This document shows, piece after piece, positions 1 through 10,770 of a stretch of 64,000 nucleotides of DNA. The stretch lies in contig MNCI01003715.1 in NCBI GenBank assembly GCA_015680685.1, positions 95,694 to 159,693 of the forward strand, in the 5' to 3' direction. The DNA comes from Gnetum montanum (taxonomy: Eukaryota > Streptophyta > Gnetopsida > Gnetales > Gnetaceae). Positions within the stretch are counted from its first letter, which is position 1. Every line of letters starts with the position of its first letter. Under the pieces are notes generated by a model. The model made no database searches. It was given only the letters and a program-made list of their open reading frames with translations, and was not told the origin of the DNA. The translations under genes and the position numbers were made by a program.

Positions 1-1279
1 TTGCGGCCATGGTTGTGTATGCAGAATCCATTGGTCAAGTAGATTAATGGCAATAAATGATTGGATCTAAAAGGCGATGGACAAGCAAGATCGCGATTAG
101 GCTTTCTACCCTGTAGGATTCCAAAAGAATCGCTGCTGTGACCAATCTACACTGCACACTTTTTTTTGTAAACTTCCCTAGAGGTATTATGTTTACATTT
201 TGGCAACACGGGTACAGATCGCTTACAGGGTTACCCGTAAAAAATACGAATTGGAGCCTAAGGCCCTCCTTCTAGCGCCAGAAAACTGTAACGACGGAAA
301 ATGTTGGCAGCTGGAATACCAAACAAAATCCGTGTACACAGTCTTAACCACGGATCCGTGCGAGGGCTGTGCTAGAGAAAACGAATCCGTAGTGCCCTGA
401 ACGATCTTGTCGATCAGATAGGGACTTACTAAATCAGTAAATCGACGAAGATTATAGGCATTTCATGGAACGATCTGATTCGATAAATCGCAAAAGAAGA
501 AGAAAATGATGTAAATAGATTGCAATAATGACAACGTTAACGCGACAAAGGGAATCGGATCTAAGAGAAGTGCGTGATTTCAAGATCTATACTTTGACCC
601 GAAAGGAACGAGTATTTTGTATACGAAGTTACAATGGGAAGACTCCGATTATCTTGTGCGGAACATACACAAAATAATAAGGAAACTGTTTGAAAAGAAG
701 TGCAGAATGGAGCTCGGTCTACCTTATAAGCCCAAGATGGAGTGCAAGGAAGGTCAAGCTCGGATGCCTATCAACCAACTGTGTCTGGCCAATAGATCTT
801 CCCAACCGCACCAGATGATCCCACGATCTCTGATCTATCTTCTTCGCTTTGGATAGTCTCTGCTCAAAACTGCCAAGGATCATCGATGGGAGAACTGTAT
901 TTTCGCCAAAGGGTATGATCGCTCCTGCTGCCAAATGCTCAAAAACAAATGTCTCTTGCTTCTGCTCAAGGATGATAACTGCCAAAAGTTGAAGATGCTA
1001 ACTGCTGCTGAAGTAAGTCACCTTCTGATGTCAGATTATGTTAAGCAGAATTACACTAAGTGTCATTATGCTATGTTGCGTAATGTAGCGTAAAAATAGA
1101 AAACATAGTAAAAATTGGAATTTGTAAGGAAGTTGGAGACTTGATGCCAAGCACCGTTTTGCCTTGCTTTGCCTTGTTCTACCTTCTGGAATTCTGTCAC
1201 GAACTTTTGCCTGAACCGTGAATCTTCACTTGAGGCCGATTCACAATTTTCACGGTGTTTCACTTCCTAGGTTAGATTT
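1..1279. other. CpG-retaining segment, no recognised gene
   Basis: This stretch differs from the rest of the window: it keeps many CpG dinucleotides (for example around 280-300, 410-440 and 535-550) and shows no LTR, gag, pol or LINE homology that I can see. A 66-codon ORF lies at 200-400 and a longer interrupted one at 617-1093. The right edge, near 1280, is where homology to the Gypsy-2 gag/protease region begins. It could be single-copy host DNA or a young element I do not recognise. Confidence 0.4.
617..1093 (+). pseudogene. Unidentified interrupted ORF (about 158 codons)
   Basis: Reading from the ATG at 617, the frame is open for 79 codons, meets a single TAG at 854-856, then stays open for another 78 codons to a TAA at 1091-1093. 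The predicted peptide is basic and Lys/Leu/Cys-rich, with a Leu-rich stretch before KDDNCQKLK. I recognise no domain and see no clear splice pair that would remove the TAG. The flanking DNA is CpG-retaining, unlike the decayed elements nearby. It may be a chance ORF, a broken gene or a misread exon. Protein homology or transcript data would decide. Confidence 0.15.
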
Positions 1280-3798
1280 CTTTGTGGGAAGGTTGCTAGC
1301 CTTGATCCAATTAGAGATAGCATGAGTTAACATCAAAGTGTGGATCTATGGTGTCTTTTGGTTTGAAGGACCCTCGAATGTGTTTGGTGTAGAGGTTGAG
1401 AATGTTGGAGATATAGGGTGACTAGCTACATTAGGTTGTGAGGATTTGGGAGGATTTTTGGGTCAAAAAAATGGTTGTGTCTTGGATCTATACTCTGAAT
1501 CACTTGGTTGAAAGGCTAGTTGTAAATTTATAGCCCTCATAGAATTTTTTTGTTGTAGCTATGGGGGAATTTCACCCTCCATAGACAAAGCAAGAGGTAA
1601 TTGGGTTGAGGGTAGAGGAATGTATGCAGATAGATGCAGAGGATGGTAAGGATGAGGGGGTTTGCTTGAGTAGATGATGAATGATTTTGATGGTGCTCTA
1701 GAAGATAATAGTGATGTTTGAATGAGACATGGCTGGTAAAGCCACATGGAGAAATAGGTTGCTAAACATAGTACCTGTATGGATTTGGTTACCTGCATGA
1801 GTACATCTGTCTTGGTGGTGGCATCCCCCATGATTATGGTTGCTACCACTGTTGTTATTTCTTATACGATTCTGGTAAAGCCCCAGTTGGATAGTAAGCT
1901 TGTTGTTACTAGTGGAACTACCTTGGATTTCCTTGAGGATAAGGCAATCATTTGGGTGCTTACCTCCATCCTAGTTGAGGCTTCAGTGTGTACACCCTAG
2001 ACTCTTGTAAGTGTGAGACCACAAGGCAACATCCTTTAGGATGGTCATATTGACAAATGTCACACCCAATATCATTATCAAAGTTTGTCTCCACAACTTT
2101 TTTTACTGCAGCAACTTTGCCCTTACCCCTTTGGTAGGCATGTTCAACTTCTTTCTTCCTCCTATGGTTGCAATTACTATTTTGCTCTTTGGATTCTTAA
2201 ACACTCTTCATAGAAATTTGGAATTTTTCATCCAAAGAGTCACATAGTTTATCAAATTTTTCCAAAATTTCATAAATATATTTTTGGATGGGTAAGGTTT
2301 TCCTGTTCACCATCTCCTTGAGTGATGATTCCTCCTCATCACAGAATCATACCTTTCTTTTCCTAATATAAGGATCCCTATTATATTCTTCTGCACTTTC
2401 CCTCTTTCGCAACTCACCTTCTTCTTTTGCTACATACTCTATTAGCCTTTTTATATAATGATCTCTTAGTTTATATAATCTCCCTTGGGCATAAATCCTA
2501 AGAGTTCTTCTGGTTTCTACTTTGAGCACATCTATGATGTGGCAGAGTTTTTCCCTTTGAGAATAACTATGGCCAAGGCATCGGTGTAAGAGAGAATAAT
2601 ATCTTCCCATGGTGGCATCAAAGAGTTTATGTGTTTCCTATTTCTAGCATTGGATTTACCTTCTTAAATTAGACACTATGGAGTACATCTAGTACTTGTT
2701 ATTAAATAGTTCTAGCATGGTACTCCATCTATGAATGGATTCTAGTTCCAACGACCGATACTAACTTTTTGCCTCTTTGATAAGTGTCTTGATAAATAGC
2801 TTCAATTTCTGCTAGTCATTTTCTATGTTTTGTAAGACATAGGCATCCTGAAAGGCTTGTAGATGGTTTTGCCAATCAAAGTTATATCCCCCCTCAAATC
2901 TTGGAATATTGTTCATGTCTAGGCACTTGATCTGACTATCCTTCACATGCATGGTTAGAATTTTTATAGCCTCTACAATATTCAACATGCTTTGGGTTTC
3001 CAGTAAAGGCTCATCATCATCATTATTTCATTGTCACTGATGATGTCCCTTATTACCCCTTCATTCATTATGGATCTGATGATTAGTATTATTGTTCCAC
3101 TGCTCACCTCCACCATGATTGTTCCTACTACAGGGTTTTTCAAAACCAAAAGAAGAGAAAGAAGAGGATGCAGATGAAGAGGGTGAATAGGGAGGAGGAC
3201 TGCCACCACCATGGTATCTACTAACTCCCCTTTGGTTTTCATGGTCATGTTCATCAAGTTTCCTATCATCTTGATGCATGTCTGAGCCCATGCCTTAACT
3301 ACCATCTTTACTTAAATTAGGATTGTTAATAGTGTACCACATATTTAGGCCCACAACCTTATCACTAGTAACAAGGGATGGAGAATTTTCATGTTGAGAG
3401 CCTTCAAAGGGAGGATCCTCATTGTCATCTTGGTTAACCAAGAACAAGGGATTGGCGAACCATTTCTCCTTCACAGATTCATGTTGCTTCTTCTAGTTTC
3501 GATCTCTCATACATTGTGTTTTAGTAGGATGGTAGTCCCAGTAGTTGTAATCATGCACAATGTACTCCTCTTGAAGATCTTTGATCTCTAACTTCATAAG
3601 AGTTTGAAGCAACATCATGGGCACAGATCAATCAGGAGGCATTACAATGTTGCCTTCCATGTCACACTATCACAGTTGCTCATCCTAATATAGGATGAAG
3701 ATGAAATCAAGCACATACTCATCTAGATGAGTATATACCACCTTGCATTCTTGAGGGATTGATAGTTTAGCACTGTCACGCTTATGGAAAGAAGACAT
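1280..3798 (-). pseudogene. Gypsy-2 gag (copy A), frameshifted
   Basis: Gag coats element RNA in virus-like particles. The minus-strand ATG at 3798 opens MSSFHKRDSAKL, followed by a Ser/His-rich stretch (about 3290-3060). A retrotrans_gag core follows with residues such as SWYRSLELESIHRW (about 2760). A conserved block at 2610-2347 begins MGRYYSLLHRCLGHSYSQRE and matches copy 2 at about 47043-46780 nearly residue for residue. A Pro/Tyr-rich tail (1850-1560) leads to the NLPRK-equivalent start of protease near 1290, where the copy ends. Stops and frameshifts occur throughout, so it is not functional. Confidence 0.8.
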
Positions 3799-3931
3799 TT
3801 TGCAAACAAATAAAATATCAATGTGTTTATGTAATTGTATTATGTGTGAGAATGATGTTAACCTTAGGGCTCATTCAATAATGTTAACGATGTTCACTAA
3901 TCCTAGATAGTGCATATTTCAACAGAAAGAG

Positions 3932-3949
3932 TCCCCAGCAATGATGCTA
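3932..3949 (-). promoter_or_regulatory. Gypsy-2 primer-binding site, tRNA-Asp type, decayed
   Basis: The element strand reads TAGCATCATTGCTGGGGA, one base inside the LTR end. The usual Athila/Tat site complementary to tRNA-Asp is TGGCGCCGTTGCCGGGGA. The two differ at five of 18 positions, all transitions, as expected for methylation-driven decay. This supports placing the family near Athila/Tat. Confidence 0.7.
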
Positions 3950-3950
3950 A

Positions 3951-4785
3951 TGATGAGCAGTGAAGTACCCCTATGCTCAACCATACAAATCACAAAGCAT
4001 TCATGCCTGATCCAGTTGAATTCCATGGACTCTATAGTTTTCCAGTGCACTAGTTCTCTAGGAAGTGAAATTTATGTTGAAAATGTTCATTGTCTTCCCA
4101 ACTACACTTGTGAAGCTCAAGGGTATGGTTTAAGCCTAATTGAGGCACATGATTTTTATCATTTTATGTTTTATGATTTTGGTACTTGAAATAAATAGGA
4201 TAGAGAATAAAGTAATTTAATATCTACTTTAATCTAATGGACAAACTATTGTTCAACTAATCCTAACATAAGTATCTCGTCCCACCTACTGTACACATCT
4301 TGAACACATATAATGTTGCTAGGTTACCAAGCATTAAGCACTACTAGGATTACCAAATGTCATATGCATGCTCAAAGTGATTATACTTATGTGTTTACTT
4401 AATTTCTATTTAGCTTATCTCACTTAATTACTTAATTATCTTAATTACTGAGGAACATTGAATAAATAACTAAAAACATTAAATGCATGAATAAAATATT
4501 TAAGCTATCTAGAATGTTGCCAGATTTATCAACAAGCTCATCTTTATTGCCACACACATTGTCATGCTCAGGTACAAGAGTGCTCAAATAAAGATCCATA
4601 CACTCAATGACTCCTGCTATAGGAACTCAAGAAAATATTCTAACTTTCAAATATAAAAACTACAAGAGATTCACTACAACTATGAAAATATGATGCCTAA
4701 ACATGACATGTTGGCATGTATTTATAGGCAAGAACAAACCCTACGTCGATGGGCCCTAGTCGACAAGGCCTTGTTGACATGGCCA
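3951..4785 (-). repeat. Gypsy-2 LTR (copy A, 835 bp)
   Basis: In element orientation the LTR starts TGGCCATG at 4785 and ends CTCATCA at 3951. It is homologous over most of its length to 14210-14973 (+) and 35885-36649 (-); shared blocks include the TATA region, a segment ending gtgttcaagatgtg, and a 3' block containing the reverse complement of cacttgtgaagc. The TATA box TATAAATA is at 4726-4719, only about 60 nt from the LTR start, so U3 is very short. Confidence 0.85.
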
Positions 4786-5023
4786 ATCCGTGACTTATCA
4801 AGTAGTATAGATTTTCAATTTATGTAGAGACATGCAATTTTATAAAATAAAATGTAGGCTTAGTCCTTAGTTTAACATGGATTTTTATGTAGTTTTTCCT
4901 TATATATATATATATAGGTTTATGCACTAGTAAGTTCCAATTTATTATGCTTCCATTATGTTATTACTAGTGATCCTAGGCATCACTCTTCCCTAGCGAG
5001 GTGTAGTAAGGTAGGGTGTTACA
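4786..5023 (+). repeat. Gypsy-1 5' LTR, partial
   Basis: The last 238 bp of an LTR ending gtagggtgttaca, followed four bases later by a primer-binding site. It aligns to 20012-20262; both share tttatgtagagacatgca, a TA-repeat segment and ggtttatgcacta. The upstream part is lost at the junction with Gypsy-2 copy A. Confidence 0.85.
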
Positions 5024-5026
5024 CAG

Positions 5027-5038
5027 TGGTATCAAAGC
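5027..5038 (+). promoter_or_regulatory. Gypsy-1 primer-binding site (tRNA-Met type)
   Basis: TGGTATCAAAGC starts three bases after the LTR end. It is one base off TGGTATCAGAGC, the site complementary to plant initiator tRNA-Met. Confidence 0.85.
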
Positions 5039-5104
5039 TAGTTTACTTTGATGTTGTATGATGTTTGGGGTACTCACCAATTTGTAATTTTAGGTTACAA
5101 ATAT

Positions 5105-6235
5105 TTATAGTAGACATGATTCTAATGCTAGTGAGGCTAATAGGTCAAGAGGACCTAATGTTTAGCAACCATAGCCTCCTCATACATCTAGCAGTGGTGC
5201 TACAAATAGGTAACTAGATGTTATTCAATAGTTGTTGCAAATTCTATAGTAGCATGTTGCAACTAGTGATGCTCCCATTCCTAGTATCAAGGAAGTGAAA
5301 AGTGCTAGTGGTAGTGGAGGCTCAGGAAATTTAAATAGGAACCCTATTAATAGGGAACTGGTAGAGTAGTTTCAAAAGTTAGGACCTTATAAATTTGATG
5401 GCATCAAGGATCCTACTACAACTACAGAGTGGTTGGAGGAGTGGTAGAGGGCTTTTGATTTGATAGACTACTCATCGATTTAGTAGACTTGATTAGTAGT
5501 ATATCATTTATTTGGCACTGCTCAACATTGGTGGACAATTAAGAAGTAGACCAAGGGATGGATTGGCCAAGAAGTAGTATGGGATGATTTTCTAACATCT
5601 TTTAGAGCCTGTTATGTGTCTATCCCATATGCTTAAACCGAGGAGAAGTTCTACCAGTTGTATCAAGGTAGTTGGTATGTGGTAGAGTATGATTCTCATT
5701 TTTCTAATCTTAGTAGTTATGTACCCTAGATGCATATAGATTCTCAAGCACAGGCAAGAAGATTTATCATATGTTTGAGACCATCTCTAAAGGATCACAT
5801 ATTACCCCTCATATTGACATTCTATGATGAGGCTAGAGTAGTTTCTATGGATTTAGAGAGAAGCCAACATGAGAATGTAGCTCATAGAGAGAAGAAACAA
5901 GGATAGAAGAGAGGATTGAAACCTAGAGGAAGGCTTGGCCCCTCCAAGTAGGCTCGTGAACATGAATTTAAGCATCCAATAGTAGCTCATGGCCCTATTA
6001 TTGAAGCTAGTCATGGATCTATTATCTATTATAGATGTGGGAAACTTGGCCATCTACAAAGGGATTTCCAGAATTTCTTTACATGTGGACAGCTAGGACA
6101 TTGGGCTAGGAAGTGCCTAAAGTAGGCAAGAAATAGTGGAGGAAGAAGGGACCGAGGACAATGACCTCCAGTTTAGGATGGACATGCAACAACTATCACT
6201 TAGCTAGGAGAAGTGGACTAAAAGACTTAGGAATG
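5105..6235 (+). pseudogene. Gypsy-1 gag (chromovirus-like) with TAG-type stops
   Basis: The frame reads through many TAG codons. Recognisable parts in order are FQKLGPYKFDGIKDP (about 5370), the capsid core TEEKFYQLYQGSWYVVEYD (5636-5692) and the arch ARRFIICLRP (5755). Two zinc knuckles follow, IIYYRCGKLGHLQRDF (6019-6066, partly decayed) and FFTCGQLGHWARKC (6076-6117). Spacing matches plant chromovirus gag (capsid then CCHC). Most interruptions lie where Gln (CAG) is expected. It joins Gypsy-1 pol directly downstream. Confidence 0.85.
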
Positions 6236-8680
6236 AGTGTACACCATAACAAACCAACCATTGGAGATGGAACCAAATATAGTGATGGAGGCAAAAGGTA
6301 TGATTTTGATCTTTGATGTATTGATTTTATTTTATCCAATTGCTAGCCATTCTTTCATAGTTCCTACTATTGCATATCATGTAGCTCTTGCATATCATTC
6401 TCTTTCTCCTAGGTTTATAGTATCTTTTGCTGGGGATCATGAGACATGAGTTGATCATGTGTGTATAGGTGTGCCAATAGAATTTAAGGGTATGTAGTGG
6501 ATTAGTGATTTTCATGTTATGGATCTTGGGACATATGATGTAATTTTGGGGATGGAATAGTTGTCGCAATTAAATGCTAGTGTTGACTATCGACAAAAGC
6601 TTCTAAGAATACAGTCAACTAATGGTGCTATGATTGAGGTGCAAACTCATCTGAGGTTTGTGCATATAGATTTGATCTCCTCTCAAATGTACCGTAGGAT
6701 GCTTCAAAAGAGACATAAATGATTTGTGGCCATAATGTATATGGTGAAGATAGATCAAATCCCTATGATTCAAGAATTTCTTGATGTGTTCCAGTTAGAA
6801 ATACTAGGTTTACCACTAAGGTGAGAGATTAAGTTTGAAACAAAACTTTAATTAGTATAGAGACTATTTCAAAGGCTCCACATTGAATGTCTCCTATAAA
6901 GTTAGTAAAGCTAAGATCTAGCTATAGGAATTACTAAAAAAAGACCTCATTTGGCCTAGTACATCACCATGGGATACACTAGTGTTATTTATTAAAAAGA
7001 AGGATGGGAATTGTGGGTATGCATAACTTATATATAGTTAAACCAAGTGACTGTGAAAAATAAATATCCTTTGTCAGGTATTGATGACTTGTTTGACCAA
7101 CTTCAAGGAGCTTATGTGTTCTCGAAGATTGATCTCAAGTTTGGGTATCATCAAGTGTGGGTTCATGAGCAACATGTGTTACAGATAACATTCATAACTT
7201 AATATGACCATTATGAGTTTCTAGTGCTTCTATTTGAGTTGAAGAATGCACCAGTAGTTTTCATGCATCTTATGAACATTATGATGTAGCCATTCCTAAA
7301 TTAGTTTGTGATTGTATTCATAGATGATATCTTAGTATATTCTCATAATGGGCAGTCACATGAAGAGCACCTGTGGATGGTATTATAGACTTTGAGGGAG
7401 AAATAGCTATACGCTCAACTATCTGAGTATTCATTTTGGTAGTTAGGGTTTTAATTCTTAGAGCATGTGTTGTCATGAGTTGGTATCTCTATGGATCTTG
7501 CAAAGATTTTAGTTGTCCATGATTATCTTGTACCATAATTAGTAGTAGTAGTGCAAAGCTTTTTGAAGATAGCAGGTTATTACCATAGGGTTGTAGAACA
7601 TTTTTCTTGAAGAGCATATTCTTTGACTTGATTGTTAAAGAAGGAAACTAGCTTTGTTTGGATCTTAGCTTGTCATGCTACATTTGAGGAGTTGAAGCAT
7701 AGATTGGTGACTACTCCCATGTTAGTATCTTCTACCCCATGACATCCATATGATGTTAGCACTAATTCTTTAGGGGATGGATTTGGTTATGTGTTAATGC
7801 AAGATGGATATATTATGGCTTATGCATCTCATCAATTAAGGCCACATGAAACCAAATATTCCATGCATGATCTAAAGTTGGGTGTTGTGATATTTTCATT
7901 GAAGATTTGGTGACATTATCTATATGGAAAGTAAGTTACTATTTGGATTAATCATAAGAACCTCCAATATTTTATGAGTCAGCCATAGTTAAACCTACAA
8001 CAACATAGATGGGTGGAGCTACTTGTTTACTTTTATTTTACTATTAAATACAGGCTTGACAAGACTAACAAAGTAGTTGATGCATTGAGTAGGTGGCTAG
8101 TAAGCCTAATAGCGTAACGATTTAATCAACTTTGTAGGAGCAAATTCAAGAGCAATAGCAACATGATCAATGGTGTCAAAAAAATTGACACAACCTATCA
8201 CCTCTAATGGATCTTTTTTTTTTTGGTTATTCATGGTGTGTTATAGAGGAATGGTGGAGTATGTGTTCTAGAAGTTCTACAATTTCAATTGATGGATGAG
8301 GCTTACATGGGTAGATAGCAAATGCATCCATGTAGTCAAAAGATATACCAAGGTTTATGATAAATGTATTAGTGGCTTAGTATAAAAAGGAATGTAGGAG
8401 AGTATGTATCTCGATGTTTAATTTGCCAACAAATGAAGATAGAGCATCAAAGGCCTAGGGGATATTTGCATTCCCATGATATTCCTCAATGGAATGGGAT
8501 GTCATTGGTATGGATTTCATTATCAGTCCTTTGGAAGCTCATACTGGTTGTGACACTATATTAGTTGTTGTTGACTTGTTGACAAATCCTACCCATTTCC
8601 TTGTCACATGAGCATTGGCGAGTGTAGTAGAGATTGCACATCCCTTTCTTGTAGAGATAGTACAATTGAATGGTGAACCT
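6236..8680 (+). pseudogene. Gypsy-1 pol: protease, RT, RNase H, start of integrase
   Basis: Pol copies element RNA into DNA and integrates it. Protease shows IASHSFIVPTIA near 6345, with the DPGASHSF aspartate region altered. RT shows KNKYPLSGIDDLFDQLQGAY (about 7053-7112), SKIDLKFGYHQV (7120-7155) and an intact FIDDILVYSH (7316-7345). RNase H shows [11 protein letters not shown]-like residues near 7840, WINHKNLQYF (7940) and VVDALSRWL (8072). The integrase core begins WDVIGMDFI (8500) and reaches EIVQLNGEP (8655-8680), then switches abruptly to Gypsy-2 gag. At least two frameshifts and many TAG stops make it inactive. The remaining integrase and chromodomain region are absent. Confidence 0.88.
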
Positions 8681-9540
8681 CACTACCATCCTTTCAATTA
8701 TTATCAAGCTCATTCTCCACATGAAAGAAGCGATACCACTTGTTACCCTTATCCTCCTCCTATCCCTGCACATGCTCCTCCTCTACCTACATAGCTACAA
8801 CCTACTCCACCCATGTAGGATGAACTACCAGCTCAACCACAACAATGCAATGCTATGAGGGCTATTAACTTACAACTAGTTAATTAATCAGATGGGTCAA
8901 ACACTCAATCAAAGAAAGGAATTTTCTTTCAACCCCATAGTCCACTTAAGCCCTTCCATACATCTTCTTTTGATAATCCTACTCCTGCATCTTCCTCTAT
9001 ACCAAATACCTTCAATTCCCCTTTAAAGTAAAATCTACCTAGGATCCATATCGTAATGCTCACTCATACTGTATCTAATTGGATCCATGTTAGAAACCTT
9101 CCCAGGAAATTATCTGATCTTGGAAGTCCTTTAATTTATTTGTAGATTGTTAGAAATGAACCATGCAAGGCATTTCTCAATTTAGGTTTTGATGTCAATT
9201 TAATTTCTCATGAGATGTACATTACCTAGAACCTGCCTCCTCTCAAGAAGAGCAACATAAGATTAAAATTGGTAGACCAGCGCATCACTATTCCATTGAG
9301 ATTGGTAGAAGACATCATGACCACTGTCTGTGGTTGATCAAGGTGGAGAATTGTAAAAGGAGATTTCCTAATCATCATGGGAAGGGCATGGCTGAGCATC
9401 ATTGATGCAAGAATGTACATCAGAGATCTTTCCCTAGAGATATCCAAAGAAAATGCATGTGGAAAGATTGAGAAGAAGAGAGTTCCATGTATCGCATATA
9501 GTGATACAAGGTGCAATTATGTGTAGAAAATCCGGGCCAT
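8680..9540 (+). pseudogene. Gypsy-2 copy 1 gag tail and protease
   Basis: The first residues, HYHPFNYYQAHSPHER, match HYYPSEYYRTHSPSPRG of copy 2, fixing the junction with Gypsy-1 near 8680. Pro-rich gag tail follows (PYPPPIPAHAPP), then NLPRKLSDLGSPLIYL (9100) and the protease loop, where the catalytic motif reads NLGFDVNLISHEMY (9180) instead of DSGSGVNLISHEMY. A downstream protease block runs from IPLRLVEDI to KKRVPCIAYSDTRCN (9290-9520). The loss of the DSG aspartate and many stops show it is dead. Confidence 0.8.
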
Positions 9541-9594
9541 AAAGCAAGCATCTATATTTTCATGTAAGCAGTATGCACCAGAAGTAGATATTGC

Positions 9595-10770
9595 ATAATT
9601 GTGGATAGTGAGTAGGTTAGTCCACTCATAATTGTACCAAAGAAAGGTGGCAAGAGGTGGGTCTACATCAATTTTCAGCTACTAAATATGGCAACATTTA
9701 CATATCATTTTCCATTGCCATTTGTTAACCAAGTGCTCAACACAATATTTGGGCATTGCTACTATAGTCTTCTAGATGGTTAGAGTGGCCATAACCAAAT
9801 TTAAATTACACCAGAAGACCATGCAAAGACAACATTCATGAGTCCTTGGGGGACTTTTACATATTGCAAGATGCCATTTGGTCTATGCAATGCTCCTACC
9901 ACATTCCAATGCCTAGTTCTATGCATTTTTCAATAGCAGATCAGTAGTTGTGTGGAAATATTCATGGATGATTTTTCCACTTATAGATCTACATTTGAGC
10001 AAGCTCTGGATTTCCTTGAGCAAGCGTTAAAATGATGTGTTAAAAAACCAACTTACGACTCAATTGAAAAAAAGATCACTTAATGGTCCATAAAGGCATT
10101 GTATTGGGGCACAAAATATTACAAGCAAGAACTAAGGTAAACCTTGAAAAAATAAGGGTCATCCAAGGAATAATAGGCAACCATAAACTATAAAAGATGT
10201 TCGATCTCTCCTTGGACATACTGGCTACTACAATGATTCATAAAGAATTTCTCTAAGATTGCAAAACTATTAGTGAAGCTAACAAAGAAAGATTCTCCCT
10301 TTATCTAGACTGCAGAGTGTGGAAAAGCATTCCAACAACTAAAAGAGAAATATGTAGAAACTCCAATTCTACAAGTACTTAACAAGTCCAGATCATTTTA
10401 TATCATGACAAATGCATCTAATTATTCCCTAAGAGTGATGTTGATGTAGTTAGATGACAAGAAACCTCCATACCACATCCACTGCTCTAGTCGAAGCATT
10501 GTGGGTCCACAGCTAAGCTACATCGCTACCAAAAAAGAATTGATAGTGCTAGTGTTTGCTCTAGAAAATTTTAGGCATTATGTGCTTGGATATAAGGTGT
10601 TTGTACACATGGATCACAGTGCCATCCACTTTCTAATGAACAAGCCAATGGTGAGCCCTCATGTCATACAGTGGTTGGTGATCTTACAGGAATTCGATCT
10701 TATGAAGGTAGATCGAAAGGGCACTAAGAATATGGTTGCTGATCACTTGTATTGATTGCGATGGGACAAA
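9595..10770 (+). pseudogene. Gypsy-2 copy 1 RT and RNase H
   Basis: RT polymerises DNA and RNase H degrades the RNA template. Visible motifs are PIIVVPKKGGKRWVYINFQL (9626-9685), ATFTYHFPLPFVNQ (9692), FMSPWGTFTYCKMPFGLCNA (9835), and EIFMDDFSTYRSTF (9955), which keeps the FxDD pair. RNase H contains PQLSYIATKKELIVLVFALE (10507-10566), GYKVFVHMDHSAIHFLMNK (10588-10644) and KNMVADHL (10727). The segment 10501-10755 is continuously open, the best preserved part of this copy. The start of RT, upstream of 9595, is missing compared with copy 2. Confidence 0.85.

Larger units (their letters stand above)
1280..4785 (-). mobile_element. Gypsy-2 copy A (Athila-like): 5' LTR, PBS and gag, 3' truncated
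   Basis: Reading leftward on the minus strand, this copy has an LTR (4785-3951), a decayed tRNA-Asp-type primer-binding site, a leader and gag, and breaks off near 1280 at the start of the protease region. The assignment rests on parallel homology with copy 2 (35885-47744) in the LTR and throughout gag. Its LTR abuts the partial Gypsy-1 LTR at 4786, so copy A probably inserted into that LTR. Pol and the 3' LTR are missing from the window. Confidence 0.85.

Noticed and set aside
200-400. 66-codon ORF at the left edge
   Set aside because: Short, no recognisable domain, no supporting splice or promoter signal; noted only within the region entry.
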